Shown: piece by piece, positions 7,162 to 14,959 of the stretch
Layout of the letters: every line of letters starts with the position of its first letter
How positions within the stretch are numbered: the first letter of the stretch is position 1
Assembly: GCA_016215405.1 (NCBI GenBank)
Contig: JACRJQ010000007.1
Span: forward strand, 124,001 to 188,000
From: Candidatus Tayloriibacteriota bacterium
GTDB taxonomy: Bacteria; Patescibacteria; Paceibacteria; UBA9973; UBA6065
DNA length: 64,000 nt
Direction: 5' to 3'
Made by a program: the position numbers and the translations under genes
The notes under the pieces: generated by a model
Told to the model about the DNA's origin: nothing
Databases searched by the model: none
Seen by the model: only the letters and a program-made list of their open reading frames with translations

Positions 7162-8433
7162 CTAGTACTCCCTCATCGAGAGCTGAGCGTCGAGCTTCTT
7201 TACGACGTCGAGGACGACGGAGACGGCGATGAGGAGGGACGTTCCGCCGATAGCGAGGGTCGTAAGGCCCGTAGCGGTGCGAAGGATGAGCGGAAGGACC
7301 GCGATCACGCCGAGGAAGAGGGCTCCGACGAGGGTTATCCTCGTCACTATCTTCGAGAGATACTCTGCGGTCGACTGTCCCGGGCGCACGCCTGGGATGA
7401 ACGCTCCCGACTTCTGGAGGTTCTCCGAGATCATGTGAGGATCGAAGGTGACCGCCGTGTAGAAGTAAGTGAAGATGAATACGAGGAGGAAGTAGGCCGA
7501 GTTGTAGAGGAGGTGGTTATTGAGGAACGAGAGCCCTACCGAAGAGACGCTCTGGAGGACCTGGTTCGAGGATGCCGCGAAGAAGTTGAATATCATCTGA
7601 GGGAAGAGGAGGATCGAGAGAGCGAAGATGATAGGGATCACGCCGGCCTGATTGAGGCGGAGCGGGAGATAGGTCGATACGCCGCCGTAGACCTTCATGC
7701 CGCGGACCTGCTTAGCATAGGTGACAGGGATCGGCCTCTCGGCTTCCGTGATGAATACGACCGCGTAGATAACCGCGAGGGCGAGGGCGATGAGGCCTAT
7801 GTACACAGGGAGCTGCGAAGGGTCGTAGGCAGCGAGGGCGCCGGAGACCGCCTGAGGAAGGGACGCTACGATACCGGCGAAGATGATGAGAGACGTGCCG
7901 TTGCCGAGGCCGAACTCGGTGATGAGCTCGCCGATCCACATAAGGAGGGTCGAGCCTGCGGAGATGACGAGGACGTTCATGATGAGGCCGAAGGCGTCGA
8001 GGTCAGGGATGATGCCCTGGCGCTGGAATATGACGATGAAAGAGAAAGCCTGGAGAAGCGCGAGAGGGAATGAGAGGCGCCTCGAATACTGGGCGAACTT
8101 CGCGCGGCCGGCCTCCCCTTCCTCCTGATACATCGCCTTCATGCGAGGGATCATGATGGTGAGGAGCTGCATGATGATCGAAGCCGTGATGTAAGGGCCC
8201 ACGCCGAGCATCACGATAGAGAGGTTAGAGAGCCCTCCTCCCGAGAAGATGTTGAGGAGGCCGAGGAACTGGCTGTTCTCGATGAGGGACGCGAGGCGGA
8301 CCACGTCTATGCCCGGGATCGGTATCGCGGCGAGGAGCCTGAACGCGACGAGCGCGAGGACGACGAAGAGTATCCTCTTTCGGAGGCTCTTGTCTCGGAA
8401 TGCCTGGGAGATCTTGGCGAAGAATGCGTTCAT
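7162..8433 (-). CDS. secY: Preprotein translocase subunit SecY
   Basis: This is the channel subunit of the Sec translocon in the cytoplasmic membrane. The 423-residue protein has ten hydrophobic segments and family blocks: AIPIPGID near residue 37, GVGPYITASIIMQLL, GNGTSLIIFAGIVASLP, and the cytoplasmic loop with ERPIPVTYAKQVRG. The C-terminal GTSLLIAVSVVLDVVKKLDAQ follows. It ends the spc unit downstream of rplO with 102 bp between. No secE or secG is visible nearby. Confidence 0.97.
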   Translation of the reverse strand: MNAFFAKISQAFRDKSLRKRILFVVLALVAFRLLAAIPIPGIDVVRLASLIENSQFLGLLNIFSGGGLSNLSIVMLGVGPYITASIIMQLLTIMIPRMKAMYQEEGEAGRAKFAQYSRRLSFPLALLQAFSFIVIFQRQGIIPDLDAFGLIMNVLVISAGSTLLMWIGELITEFGLGNGTSLIIFAGIVASLPQAVSGALAAYDPSQLPVYIGLIALALAVIYAVVFITEAERPIPVTYAKQVRGMKVYGGVSTYLPLRLNQAGVIPIIFALSILLFPQMIFNFFAASSNQVLQSVSSVGLSFLNNHLLYNSAYFLLVFIFTYFYTAVTFDPHMISENLQKSGAFIPGVRPGQSTAEYLSKIVTRITLVGALFLGVIAVLPLILRTATGLTTLAIGGTSLLIAVSVVLDVVKKLDAQLSMREY

Positions 8434-8535
8434 GTTCTCAGTGTTACTCTCTTGTAAATAAGCCTATAAAATCTATACCCTTTCTAATCTCGTGTCTATT
8501 CGACGAAACATCCCGTTTGAAGCGGGATGTTCGGT

Positions 8536-8976
8536 TTAAGCGTGGACCTTTCCTCCTGCCTTCTCTACCTGAGCCTTTGCAGAAGCCGATATCTCGACTC
8601 CCGAGACCGTGACCTTCTTGGTGATCTCTCCTGCGAGGACCTTTATCCTCGGAAAGTTCCCTTCGGTCTTCTCTACGAGGCCCTTTTCGACGAGAGTCGC
8701 AGGCTCTACCCTCTCTCCGGCCTTGAAGGCCTTCTCAATCTCTGAGAGCGACACAGGCACCGCGCGAGGGGCGAAGGACTTGAAGGAATTGACTCCTCGT
8801 CCTCGCATCTTCGGGATCCTCTTTATGAAGTCTCGGAGCTCAGGGCGCTTCTTGTTTCCGGCGCGCGCCTTCTGTCCCTTCGTGCCGCGGCCCGAAGTCT
8901 TGCCGCGCTTTCCGCCTCGGCCTACGAGAGGCTTCTTGGCGTTCGGAGTCTTGCGTGCGATGTTGTTGAGTTGCAT
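8536..8976 (-). CDS. rplO: 50S ribosomal protein L15
   Basis: This is a late-assembly protein of the large subunit with a long basic glycine-rich N-terminal arm. The 146-residue product shows VGRGGKRGKTSGRGTKGQKAR and GGQ-like arm residues, then a C-terminal domain with VEKTEGNFPRIKVLAGE. rplO follows rpsE directly with 11 bp between; rpmD (L30), which normally separates them, is absent, as in other CPR genomes. Confidence 0.96.
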   Translation of the reverse strand: MQLNNIARKTPNAKKPLVGRGGKRGKTSGRGTKGQKARAGNKKRPELRDFIKRIPKMRGRGVNSFKSFAPRAVPVSLSEIEKAFKAGERVEPATLVEKGLVEKTEGNFPRIKVLAGEITKKVTVSGVEISASAKAQVEKAGGKVHA

Positions 8977-8987
8977 ATTGGTAGCTA

Positions 8988-9623
8988 TTACTTGGACTCC
9001 TTAGGCGGGCGGACGAGATCGAGGCTCTGGAGGGCCATGATGGTAGCGCGGGCGATGTTGAGCTTGTTCTTCGAAGGCGAGACGATCTTCGCAGCCACGT
9101 TCTTGAGGCCTGCGAGCTCGAGCACGTTTCGGGCGGACGAGCCTGCTACGAGGCCTCGGTCCTTCACCGGTCGGATGACGACGCGCGCGGAAGAGTACTT
9201 GGCGAACGACTCGTGAGGGATAGACATGTCCTTGGTCGCATTGACCTTGATCATGTGCTTCTTCGCGTTTCGGGTCGCCTTGTCGATGGCGAGGGCGGTG
9301 TCGCCTCCCTTTCCGAGGCCTACGCCTACCTTGCCTTTCCTGTCGCCCGCTACGAGAGCGACCGAGAACGAGAATCGACGGCCGCCGGACACGGTTCGAG
9401 CGACGCGGCGGATGTTGAGCATGACCGAGTCGAACTCAGGCTTCGCGCGAGGGGCGCGAGAATCTCCTTTTCGAGGGCCGCGGCCGCCGCCTCGGCCACC
9501 CCTGTCTCCGCCTCGAAAGCCTCCGCGATCGGATCGAGGGAGGTCTCCCGGGCCTGGAGCCTGCGCTGCCGGAGCTGGCGCTGCCGTAGGTGCCGTAACG
9601 TTCTTGTTTTCTTCAGGATTCAT
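8988..9623 (-). CDS. rpsE: 30S ribosomal protein S5 with glycine/arginine-rich N-terminus
   Basis: S5 acts in decoding fidelity and head assembly. The conserved body starts near residue 63 (FDSVMLNIRRVARTVSGGRRFSFSV) and includes GDRKGKVGVGLGKGGD and ARVVIRPVKDRGL. The 211-residue length comes from an N-terminal extension of about 60 residues rich in Pro/Ala and then RGG repeats (GGFRGGDRGGRGGGRG), which is absent from classic S5 and probably disordered. It is 9 bp after rplR. Confidence 0.95.
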   Translation of the reverse strand: MNPEENKNVTAPTAAPAPAAQAPGPGDLPRSDRGGFRGGDRGGRGGGRGPRKGDSRAPRAKPEFDSVMLNIRRVARTVSGGRRFSFSVALVAGDRKGKVGVGLGKGGDTALAIDKATRNAKKHMIKVNATKDMSIPHESFAKYSSARVVIRPVKDRGLVAGSSARNVLELAGLKNVAAKIVSPSKNKLNIARATIMALQSLDLVRPPKESK

Positions 9624-9632
9624 AGTAATTGA

Positions 9633-9980
9633 TTAGAATTTGAGACCGCCTTCTCGCGCGCTCTCGGCAAGGGCCTTTACCCGTCCTCGATAGCCGAAGC
9701 CTCCTCGGTCGAACACGACGGTCGTTATCTTGAGGGCGTGAGCCTTCTCGGCGATCGCCTTTCCGACCTTGGATGCGACCTCTGACTTCTTGCCCTTCAT
9801 GTCGAGGGAAGACGCCGACGCGAGGGTGACCGCCTTCGAGTCGTCGATGAGCTGAGCGTACATGAATTTGTTCGAGCGGAATACCGCGAGGCGAGGCTTC
9901 TCTGCCGTGCCCGAGATGCGCGTGCGGATAGCGACGTGCCTTCGTACCCTCTTTATCTTCTTGATGTTTGAGTTAGCCAT
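9633..9980 (-). CDS. rplR: 50S ribosomal protein L18
   Basis: L18 binds 5S rRNA at the central protuberance. The 115-residue protein carries RIRGTAEKPRLAVFRSNKFMYAQLIDD-like sequence at residues about 21-50 and the C-terminal VVFDRGGFGYRGRVKALAESAREGGLKF signature. The length is typical. It is 16 bp downstream of rplF in the usual spc order. Confidence 0.96.
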   Translation of the reverse strand: MANSNIKKIKRVRRHVAIRTRISGTAEKPRLAVFRSNKFMYAQLIDDSKAVTLASASSLDMKGKKSEVASKVGKAIAEKAHALKITTVVFDRGGFGYRGRVKALAESAREGGLKF

Positions 9981-9996
9981 GGTGATTCTTTAGAGA

Positions 9997-10524
9997 TTAC
10001 GCGGCCTTCTTGCCCTGCTTCCTGCGGATGACCTCGTTGTCATAGCGGATGCCCTTGCCCTTATAGGGCTCTGGCTTCTTGAGGGCGCGCACCTTCGAAG
10101 CGAACTCGCCCACGAGCTCGTTCGAGACGCCTGTGACCGTGATGACGTTCTTCTCTGCGGTTACCTTGAGCTCCTTTGGTATCTCGACGGAGATAGGGTG
10201 GGAGAAGCCGAGGGAGAGGTCGAGCTTCGCGCCCTTTACGTCGGACTTGAATCCGATACCCTCGATGACGAGCTTCTTCTGGAAGCCTGCCGTCACGCCC
10301 TTGATCATGTTCTTGAGGTGGGACGCGTAGGTGCCGAGGAGCATGTACGCCTCTGGCCTGTGGAGAAGGACGTTCACCGCGCCGTTCTCTACTTTGAATT
10401 CGATTCCTGGCTTGAAATCGCGGGAGATCTCGCCGAGAGGGCCTTTTACGGACACAGTCTGCCCTGCGACCTTGACCTCGGTCTTCTCAGGGATGATTAT
10501 CGGCTTTTTTGCTACTCGTGACAT
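9997..10524 (-). CDS. rplF: 50S ribosomal protein L6
   Basis: L6 sits near the base of the L7/L12 stalk and is built of two repeated domains. The 175-residue protein starts MSRVAKKPIIIPEKTEVKV and ends with KKPEPYKGKGIRYDNEVIRRKQGKKAA, matching the family C-terminal signature PEPYKGKGIRY. The length is normal. It lies between rpsH and rplR. Confidence 0.97.
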   Translation of the reverse strand: MSRVAKKPIIIPEKTEVKVAGQTVSVKGPLGEISRDFKPGIEFKVENGAVNVLLHRPEAYMLLGTYASHLKNMIKGVTAGFQKKLVIEGIGFKSDVKGAKLDLSLGFSHPISVEIPKELKVTAEKNVITVTGVSNELVGEFASKVRALKKPEPYKGKGIRYDNEVIRRKQGKKAA

Positions 10525-10547
10525 AGGAGTGTGGTTATTAAAAAGTA

Positions 10548-10937
10548 TTACCAGATCTGGAAGAGGACCTCGCCGCCGACCTTTTCCTTTCGCGCCTCGT
10601 CGTCCGAGAGAACGCCCTTCGGAGTGGAGATGAACGTGGAGCCGTAGCCCTGCTTTACCTGGAAGATCTCGGTATAGCCCTTATAGAGCCTCTTCGAAGG
10701 CTTGGATACGCGCTTTACGTCCGTTATGCGGCACTTTCCGTCGTTATAGATAAGGCCGATCTCGAGGGTCTTCTGGATGGCCTTGCCCTTCTTAGCTGCC
10801 GGCTTTACGTAGCCTTTGCGAGCGAGAGCAGAGGCGACCGCCTCGACGAAATTGGTAGCAGGGACCGTGACCGACTCCTTTCGTGAAGCCGATCCGTTCT
10901 TGATGGTCGTTATAAGATTCGAAATTGGGTCTCTCAT
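10548..10937 (-). CDS. rpsH: 30S ribosomal protein S8
   Basis: S8 binds the central domain of 16S rRNA and in enterobacteria represses the spc operon. The 129-residue protein begins MRDPISNLITTIKNGSASRK and ends STPKGVLSDDEARKEKVGGEVLFQIW, with the family STPKGVLSD(D/H)EAR block. The length is normal. It follows rpsN with 73 bp between. Confidence 0.97.
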   Translation of the reverse strand: MRDPISNLITTIKNGSASRKESVTVPATNFVEAVASALARKGYVKPAAKKGKAIQKTLEIGLIYNDGKCRITDVKRVSKPSKRLYKGYTEIFQVKQGYGSTFISTPKGVLSDDEARKEKVGGEVLFQIW

Positions 10938-11010
10938 GTGATTTAGCGTCTAGGGTCGGGCTGTTGCTTTCGTGTATCGCCCCTCCCCTACTGCCTAAAT
11001 TAATAATGTT

Positions 11011-11196
11011 CTACCAGGACGATTTCTTTATGCCCGGGATAAGGCCATCGTTCGCGAGCTCCCTAAAGCAGATTCGGCACATACCGAAATCCCTCATAAA
11101 GCCGTTCTTTCGGCCGCAGCGGAAGCAGCGTCGAACGATCCTCGAAGAGAACTTCGGTTTCTTGTTCGCGCGCGCTATAACTGAGGTTTTTGCCAT
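11011..11196 (-). CDS. rpsZ: 30S ribosomal protein S14, zinc-binding short form
   Basis: S14 completes the head of the small subunit. The 61-residue protein is the short C+ type: it has CFRCGRKNGFMRDFGMCRICFRELA, two CxxC pairs 15 residues apart that bind zinc, and ends GLIPGIKKSSW. It is the first gene of a separate transcription unit (rpsZ-rpsH-rplF-rplR-rpsE-rplO-secY) with its own promoter, split from rplE by a terminator. Confidence 0.96.
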   Translation of the reverse strand: MAKTSVIARANKKPKFSSRIVRRCFRCGRKNGFMRDFGMCRICFRELANDGLIPGIKKSSW

Positions 11197-11244
11197 TGAA
11201 TTGCTAAGGGAAAAATAAAAAGCCCTGAAAAAGCTTGTTTGGGC

Positions 11245-11273
11245 ATACTAGCAAACGATTTAAGGGGTGTCAA
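11245..11273 (-). promoter_or_regulatory. Strong promoter of the rpsZ-secY unit
   Basis: On the minus strand a perfect TTGACA (11268-11273) and TAGTAT (11245-11250) are exactly 17 bp apart. The leader of about 40 nt contains GCCC...GGGC followed by a T-rich run (11213-11221), a weak candidate attenuator. The promoter makes this half of the cluster independent of rplE. Confidence 0.75.
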
Positions 11274-11357
11274 ATATTAGAGCCTGCGCCGCGACGGATC
11301 CGCTAGACGAAGCGCTTCTTTCGCTGTCTTAGGGGCGCGATCGTTCGATCCCTAAAG

Positions 11358-11387
11358 CGAAAGGCCGCCTTTCGGCGGCCTTTTTTT
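11358..11387 (-). terminator. Terminator separating rplE from rpsZ
   Basis: AAAGGCCGCC and GGCGGCCTTT form a 10-bp stem with loop TTTC, just past the rplE stop. The plus-strand side has seven T, the minus side a TTTCGCTTT tail, so it probably works in both directions. Confidence 0.8.
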
Positions 11388-11388
11388 G

Positions 11389-11937
11389 CTATTTCGCTGC
11401 TCCGTCTTTCTTTATAGGGAATCCGAGGAGTTCGAGGAATTTCTTGGTGTCTTCCTTCTTCCTCATGTTCGTCATGATCGTGATGCCGAGGCCGAAGACG
11501 TCTTTGAGCTCTTCGTCTGCGGTCTCAGGGAAGATGGTGTGCTCTCGCACGCCGATCGAGTATCCGCCCATGCCGTCCGCCGAGGTGTTAGGCAATCCGC
11601 GGAAGTCCTTCGTTCGAGGGAGGGCGATATGGACGAGCTTCTCGAGGAAGTGCCACATACGCTCGCCGCGGAGAGTGACCTGGTATCCCATAGGGTCGCC
11701 TTCTCGGGACTTATAGGTCGCGATAGACTTCTTCGCGCCCTTAAGCACCGGCTTCTGGCCAGTTATCTTCGCGATCCTGTCGCCTGCGAGCTCGATCTTC
11801 TTCTTGTCCTTGAACGAGCCGATGCCCGCGGAGACGACGACCTTGAGGACCTTTGGGGCCTGCATGGCGTTCGATATGCCAGACGATTTCTTTATCGCCT
11901 CGAATGCGTCCTTCTGCTTTTCTTTGAGGGTTTTCAT
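11389..11937 (-). CDS. rplE: 50S ribosomal protein L5
   Basis: L5 binds 5S rRNA and contacts the P-site tRNA. The 182-residue protein shows KVVVSAGIGSFKDKKK, GQKPVLKGAKKSIATYKSREGDPMGYQVTLRGERMW and the C-terminal FPETADEELKDVFGLGITIMTNMRKKEDTKKFLELLGFPIK. The length is normal. It ends the rpsS-rplE transcription unit. Confidence 0.97.
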   Translation of the reverse strand: MKTLKEKQKDAFEAIKKSSGISNAMQAPKVLKVVVSAGIGSFKDKKKIELAGDRIAKITGQKPVLKGAKKSIATYKSREGDPMGYQVTLRGERMWHFLEKLVHIALPRTKDFRGLPNTSADGMGGYSIGVREHTIFPETADEELKDVFGLGITIMTNMRKKEDTKKFLELLGFPIKKDGAAK

Positions 11938-11951
11938 GGTAATTTAGACGA

Positions 11952-12167
11952 TTACTTCTTGGCTACGTTCGAAGCGTGGATAGGCATCTCGCGGTCGACG
12001 ACCTGACCTTTCTCGTTCGCCTTTCGAGGGCGGAGGTGGCGCTTCATCTTGTTTACGCCCTGGACGACTACCTTGCCCTCCTTCGGCATAGACCTGACCA
12101 CTTCGCCGGTCTTGCCTGCGTCCTTGCCTGCGAGTATCACTACTTTGTCTCCTTTCTTTACGTGCAT
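11952..12167 (-). CDS. rplX: 50S ribosomal protein L24, short
   Basis: L24 starts assembly of the large subunit by binding the 5' end of 23S rRNA. The 71-residue protein carries the KOW motif (KKGDKVVILAGKDAGKTGEVVRSMPKEGKVVVQGVN) and MKRHLRPRK. It is shorter than the about 100 residues of typical L24 and ends after DREMPIHASNVAKK, leaving a nearly KOW-only protein. Start and stop fit the neighbours (14 and 22 bp gaps). Confidence 0.94.
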   Translation of the reverse strand: MHVKKGDKVVILAGKDAGKTGEVVRSMPKEGKVVVQGVNKMKRHLRPRKANEKGQVVDREMPIHASNVAKK

Positions 12168-12189
12168 GGTGGTGTGTATTAAATGAGGG

Positions 12190-12561
12190 TTAGACGATCT
12201 CGGGCGCTCGGGAGGAAATGGTCTGGAAGCCCTTCTCGGAGATCTCGCGAGGGATAGGTCCGAACACGCGGCCGGCGAGGGGCTCCTTCTTGCCCTTCTC
12301 GAGGATGACTACCGCGTTCTCGTCGAAGCGGATGTACGAACCGTCCTTTCGCTTGGTCTCCTTCCTCGATCGGACGACGACGGCGTGGAGGACGTCCTTC
12401 TTCTTTACCGACTTGCGAGGCTCCGCCTTCTGGACGGAGAGGACGACGATGTCGCCTATCATCGCGTATCGCTTGGCAGCCGATCCGAGCACCTTGAATA
12501 TGCGGCCGATCTTGGCGCCCGAGTTGTCCGCGATATTTACGAGTGAGCGTGGCTGAAGCAT
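12190..12561 (-). CDS. rplN: 50S ribosomal protein L14
   Basis: L14 lies at the subunit interface and binds RsfS in other bacteria. The 123-residue protein begins MLQPRSLVNIADNSGAKIGRIFKVLG, with the family (D/A)NSGA block, and contains GSYIRFDENAVVILEKGKKEPLAGRVFGPIPREI. The length is standard. It lies between rpsQ and rplX. Confidence 0.97.
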   Translation of the reverse strand: MLQPRSLVNIADNSGAKIGRIFKVLGSAAKRYAMIGDIVVLSVQKAEPRKSVKKKDVLHAVVVRSRKETKRKDGSYIRFDENAVVILEKGKKEPLAGRVFGPIPREISEKGFQTISSRAPEIV

Positions 12562-12584
12562 GTGAGTTTAGATAATTCTTGCGA

Positions 12585-12884
12585 TTAAGCGACCCTGAAG
12601 TGCTTGTCCTTCGAATAAGGCTTGGTCTCGATTATCGTGACCTTCTCGCCTTCCTTCTTGGTGTTGCCGGCGTCATGGGCCTTGTACTTCTTCGAGATCT
12701 TCATGTACCTCTGGTACTTAGGAGCCTTCTCGAATCGGTCGACTTTGACGACGACGGTATCCTTCATCTTTGTAGAGACGACGATGCCCGTAAGCTGCTT
12801 TGGTCGAGAGACCGCGCCCGCCTTTGCGGGAGCTGCCGCCTTCGTCTCTTTATGTTCCGTCGTTTTCTTTCCAAATATAGCCAT
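12585..12884 (-). CDS. rpsQ: 30S ribosomal protein S17 with N-terminal extension
   Basis: S17 is a primary 16S rRNA binder with an OB fold. The conserved body starts near residue 29 (PKQLTGIVVSTKMKDTVVVKVDRFEKAPKYQRYMKISKKYKAHD) and runs to KPYSKDKHFRV. About 28 residues rich in Lys/Ala precede it, making 99 residues rather than about 85. It follows rplP after 9 bp; rpmC (L29), normally between them, is not there. Confidence 0.95.
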   Translation of the reverse strand: MAIFGKKTTEHKETKAAAPAKAGAVSRPKQLTGIVVSTKMKDTVVVKVDRFEKAPKYQRYMKISKKYKAHDAGNTKKEGEKVTIIETKPYSKDKHFRVA

Positions 12885-12893
12885 ATGTTTGTA

Positions 12894-13319
12894 TTAAGCG
12901 ATCTCGCGCGAGATTATGATGGACTTCACAGGAAGCTTGGTGCCGCCCTTTCGGAGAGCCTCGCGAGCGACCTTCTCGTCGATGCCGTCTACCTCGAAGA
13001 GGACGCGTCCCGGCTTTACCGGAGCGCAGTAGCCCTGGAGGTCTCCCTTGCCCTTTCCGAGCTTTACCTCGGCAGGCTTCTGGGTGTACGGCATGTCAGG
13101 GAAGATCCTGATCCAGACCTTTCCGTTCTTGCCTACCTCTCGGGAGATGACCTTTCGAGCGGACTCTATCTGCTCGGAGCGTATTCTGTGAGCGGTCGTC
13201 GCCTTGAGGCCGAACGAGCCGAAAGAGAGGGTCGTGCCGCGAGTCTCGAAGCCCATCTTAGACGGGTTCTTCCTCATGACGTGCCACTTGCGATATTTTA
13301 CTTTTTTCGGTACGAGCAT
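12894..13319 (-). CDS. rplP: 50S ribosomal protein L16
   Basis: L16 supports the A-site and 5S region. The 141-residue protein starts MLVPKKVKYRKWHVMRKNPSK and contains FGSFGLKATTAHRIRSEQIESARKVISREVGKNGKVWIRIFPDMPYTQKPAEVKLGKGKGD, the family core. The length is normal. It lies 11 bp after rpsC. Confidence 0.97.
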   Translation of the reverse strand: MLVPKKVKYRKWHVMRKNPSKMGFETRGTTLSFGSFGLKATTAHRIRSEQIESARKVISREVGKNGKVWIRIFPDMPYTQKPAEVKLGKGKGDLQGYCAPVKPGRVLFEVDGIDEKVAREALRKGGTKLPVKSIIISREIA

Positions 13320-13330
13320 GGCGGTTTCTA

Positions 13331-14002
13331 TTATTTGTTCGTCTTATTGAAGATCTCTCCCTTGTAGATCCAGACCTTTATGCCGATGTCTCCATAGGTC
13401 ATGTGGGCCTTCTCGCGGGCGAAATCGATGTCTGCGCGCAGGGTCTGGAGAGGGATCTGACCCTTCTTCATGTCCTCGACGCGGGCCATCTCGGCGCCGC
13501 CGAGCCTGCCTCCGAGGAACACTCGAACGCCTTTGACGTCGCGGTTAGCCATGACCTTCTCGATGGTCTGCTTCATGACGCGGCGGAACGGAAGTCGCTT
13601 CTCGAGGGATTCTGCGATCATATATGCGACGATAGCGGCGTTCGACTCAGGATTCCTGATCTCCTCGATGTCGAGCTTGAGGTCCTGCCCCTTCTGGAGC
13701 TTGCCGCCGTGCTTCTGGATGAAGGCGAGGATATCGGCGCGGAGCATCTGGGCTCCCTCTCCCTGCCTGCCTATGATGACGCCCGGTCGCGAGGTCTTGA
13801 TGATGATGCGGATAGCCTTCTCGTTTCGCTCGATCTCGATGTCGGCGACGTACATGCCGCGGAACTTCTTGGTGAGGAACTCGCGCAAAAGGATGTCGGA
13901 CTTGAGGTAGTCCTGGTACTTGCCCTTGCCTGCGAACCAGCGGGACTTCCAGTCTCTGATGATGCCGAGCCTATGGGAATATGGGTGTACTGTGTGCGAC
14001 AT
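13331..14002 (-). CDS. rpsC: 30S ribosomal protein S3
   Basis: S3 guards the mRNA entry channel. The 223-residue protein has the N-terminal YSHRLGIIRDWKSRWF, the KH domain signature PGVIIGRQGEGAQMLRADI (residues about 93-111), and a C-terminal domain with VKGVRVFLGGRLGGAEMARVEDMKKGQIPLQTLRADIDFA. All landmarks and the length fit. It is 4 bp after rplV. Confidence 0.97.
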   Translation of the reverse strand: MSHTVHPYSHRLGIIRDWKSRWFAGKGKYQDYLKSDILLREFLTKKFRGMYVADIEIERNEKAIRIIIKTSRPGVIIGRQGEGAQMLRADILAFIQKHGGKLQKGQDLKLDIEEIRNPESNAAIVAYMIAESLEKRLPFRRVMKQTIEKVMANRDVKGVRVFLGGRLGGAEMARVEDMKKGQIPLQTLRADIDFAREKAHMTYGDIGIKVWIYKGEIFNKTNK

Positions 14003-14006
14003 ATGA

Positions 14007-14426
14007 TTACTTGGTTGCCTTCTTAGCTACGGCCTTCTTAACGGGCTTCTCAGCCTTCGCCTCCTTCTTCTCCGCCTTCGGGGCTGCGAGAGCGGCAGAG
14101 TGCTTCGGTCCAAGGACGAGCTTTACGTGGCTCGTCTTCTTGTGGATCGGGAAAGCGGAGCCTCGGGCGCCCGGCATGAATCGCTTCATGGTGAGGCCCT
14201 GGTTCACAGAGCACTCCTTTATGATGAAGCCCTCTATGGAGATATTTCGATCCTTCGCGTTCGCGACGGCCGACTTGAGGAGCTTTACCATAGGGTCAGA
14301 AGCCCTCTTGGTGGTGACCATAAGGGTGTTAAGGGCCTGGTCGACGGTCTTTCCCTTGATCAAAGACGCCACGAGGCGGACTTTGCGGGGAGACTGGCGA
14401 TAATTCGTAAGGGATGCTGTGACCAT
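14007..14426 (-). CDS. rplV: 50S ribosomal protein L22 with lysine/alanine-rich tail
   Basis: L22 lines the exit tunnel with its beta hairpin. The 139-residue protein shows RQSPRKVRLVASLIKGK and the tunnel hairpin region with FIIKECSVNQGLTMKRFMPGARGSAFPIHKKTSHVKLVL. The last 28 residues (APKAEKKEAKAEKPVKKAV...) are a low-complexity basic tail beyond the normal end. It lies 15 bp after rpsS. Confidence 0.95.
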   Translation of the reverse strand: MVTASLTNYRQSPRKVRLVASLIKGKTVDQALNTLMVTTKRASDPMVKLLKSAVANAKDRNISIEGFIIKECSVNQGLTMKRFMPGARGSAFPIHKKTSHVKLVLGPKHSAALAAPKAEKKEAKAEKPVKKAVAKKATK

Positions 14427-14441
14427 AAAGATATATAGATA

Positions 14442-14786
14442 TTAGGCCTTTTTCTCGGTAGTAGCGGCCTTGGCAGCGGAAGCAGCAGCCATCTCGGACT
14501 CCTTCTTCTTGGCCTCGAGCTCCTTCTGCATCTTTCCGCCGTGCTTGGTGAACTTCCTCGTCAAAGAAAATTCGCCGAGGCGGTGACCTACCATGTCTTC
14601 CGACACGAGGACCTCGACGAAATCTTTGCCGTTATGCACTCCGAACTTGAATCCCACCATCTCAGGCGAGATGTGGCATGCGCGAAGCCACGTCTTGATA
14701 ACCCCGGTCTCCTGCGGCTTCTTGCCCGCGATCTTCTTGAGAACGCGTGGGTCTACGTTTGGTCCTTTTGAGAGGCTTCGTGTCAT
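14442..14786 (-). CDS. rpsS: 30S ribosomal protein S19 with C-terminal tail
   Basis: S19 is a head protein that touches the A-site finger. The 114-residue protein starts MTRSLSKGPNVDPRVLKK and has FKFGVHNGKDFVEVLVSEDMVGHRLGEFSLTRKF, the family signature. A tail of about 20 residues rich in Ala/Lys extends it. It heads a second S10-type unit; rplB, its usual neighbour, is 2.2 kb away beyond three inserted genes. Confidence 0.96.
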   Translation of the reverse strand: MTRSLSKGPNVDPRVLKKIAGKKPQETGVIKTWLRACHISPEMVGFKFGVHNGKDFVEVLVSEDMVGHRLGEFSLTRKFTKHGGKMQKELEAKKKESEMAAASAAKAATTEKKA

Positions 14787-14860
14787 TGGAAATGTATAAA
14801 GACAATGAATTACAGCTCGGGCGTCTGGGCTATAGTCGCTAGAAACGACTTATCGAAAGC

Positions 14861-14884
14861 AAAAACTAGGTTTTACCCTAGTTT
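14861..14884 (-). promoter_or_regulatory. Terminator-like hairpin in the rpsS leader
   Basis: Read on the minus strand, AAACTAGG / CCTAGTTT enclose a 6-nt loop and are followed by a T run. The hairpin is about 30 nt into the transcript and 75 nt before the start codon, the right place for an attenuator of the ribosomal operon. The role is inferred. Confidence 0.5.
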
Positions 14885-14920
14885 CCACGGTCTAGTGCCC
14901 ATTCCGAAGCTAGTGGGGAT

Positions 14921-14949
14921 ATCCTATATGAATAGGGTTTGGATGTCAA
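14921..14949 (-). promoter_or_regulatory. Promoter of the rpsS-rplE unit
   Basis: A perfect TTGACA (14944-14949) and TAGGAT (14921-14926) on the minus strand are 17 bp apart. It lies just past the stop codon of the inserted DUF3644 gene, so it restores expression of the downstream ribosomal genes after the insertion. Confidence 0.75.
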
Positions 14950-14959
14950 ATTGTTGGAA

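Noticed and set aside
12884..12894. A small rpmC gene between rplP and rpsQ
   Set aside because: Only 9 bp are available.
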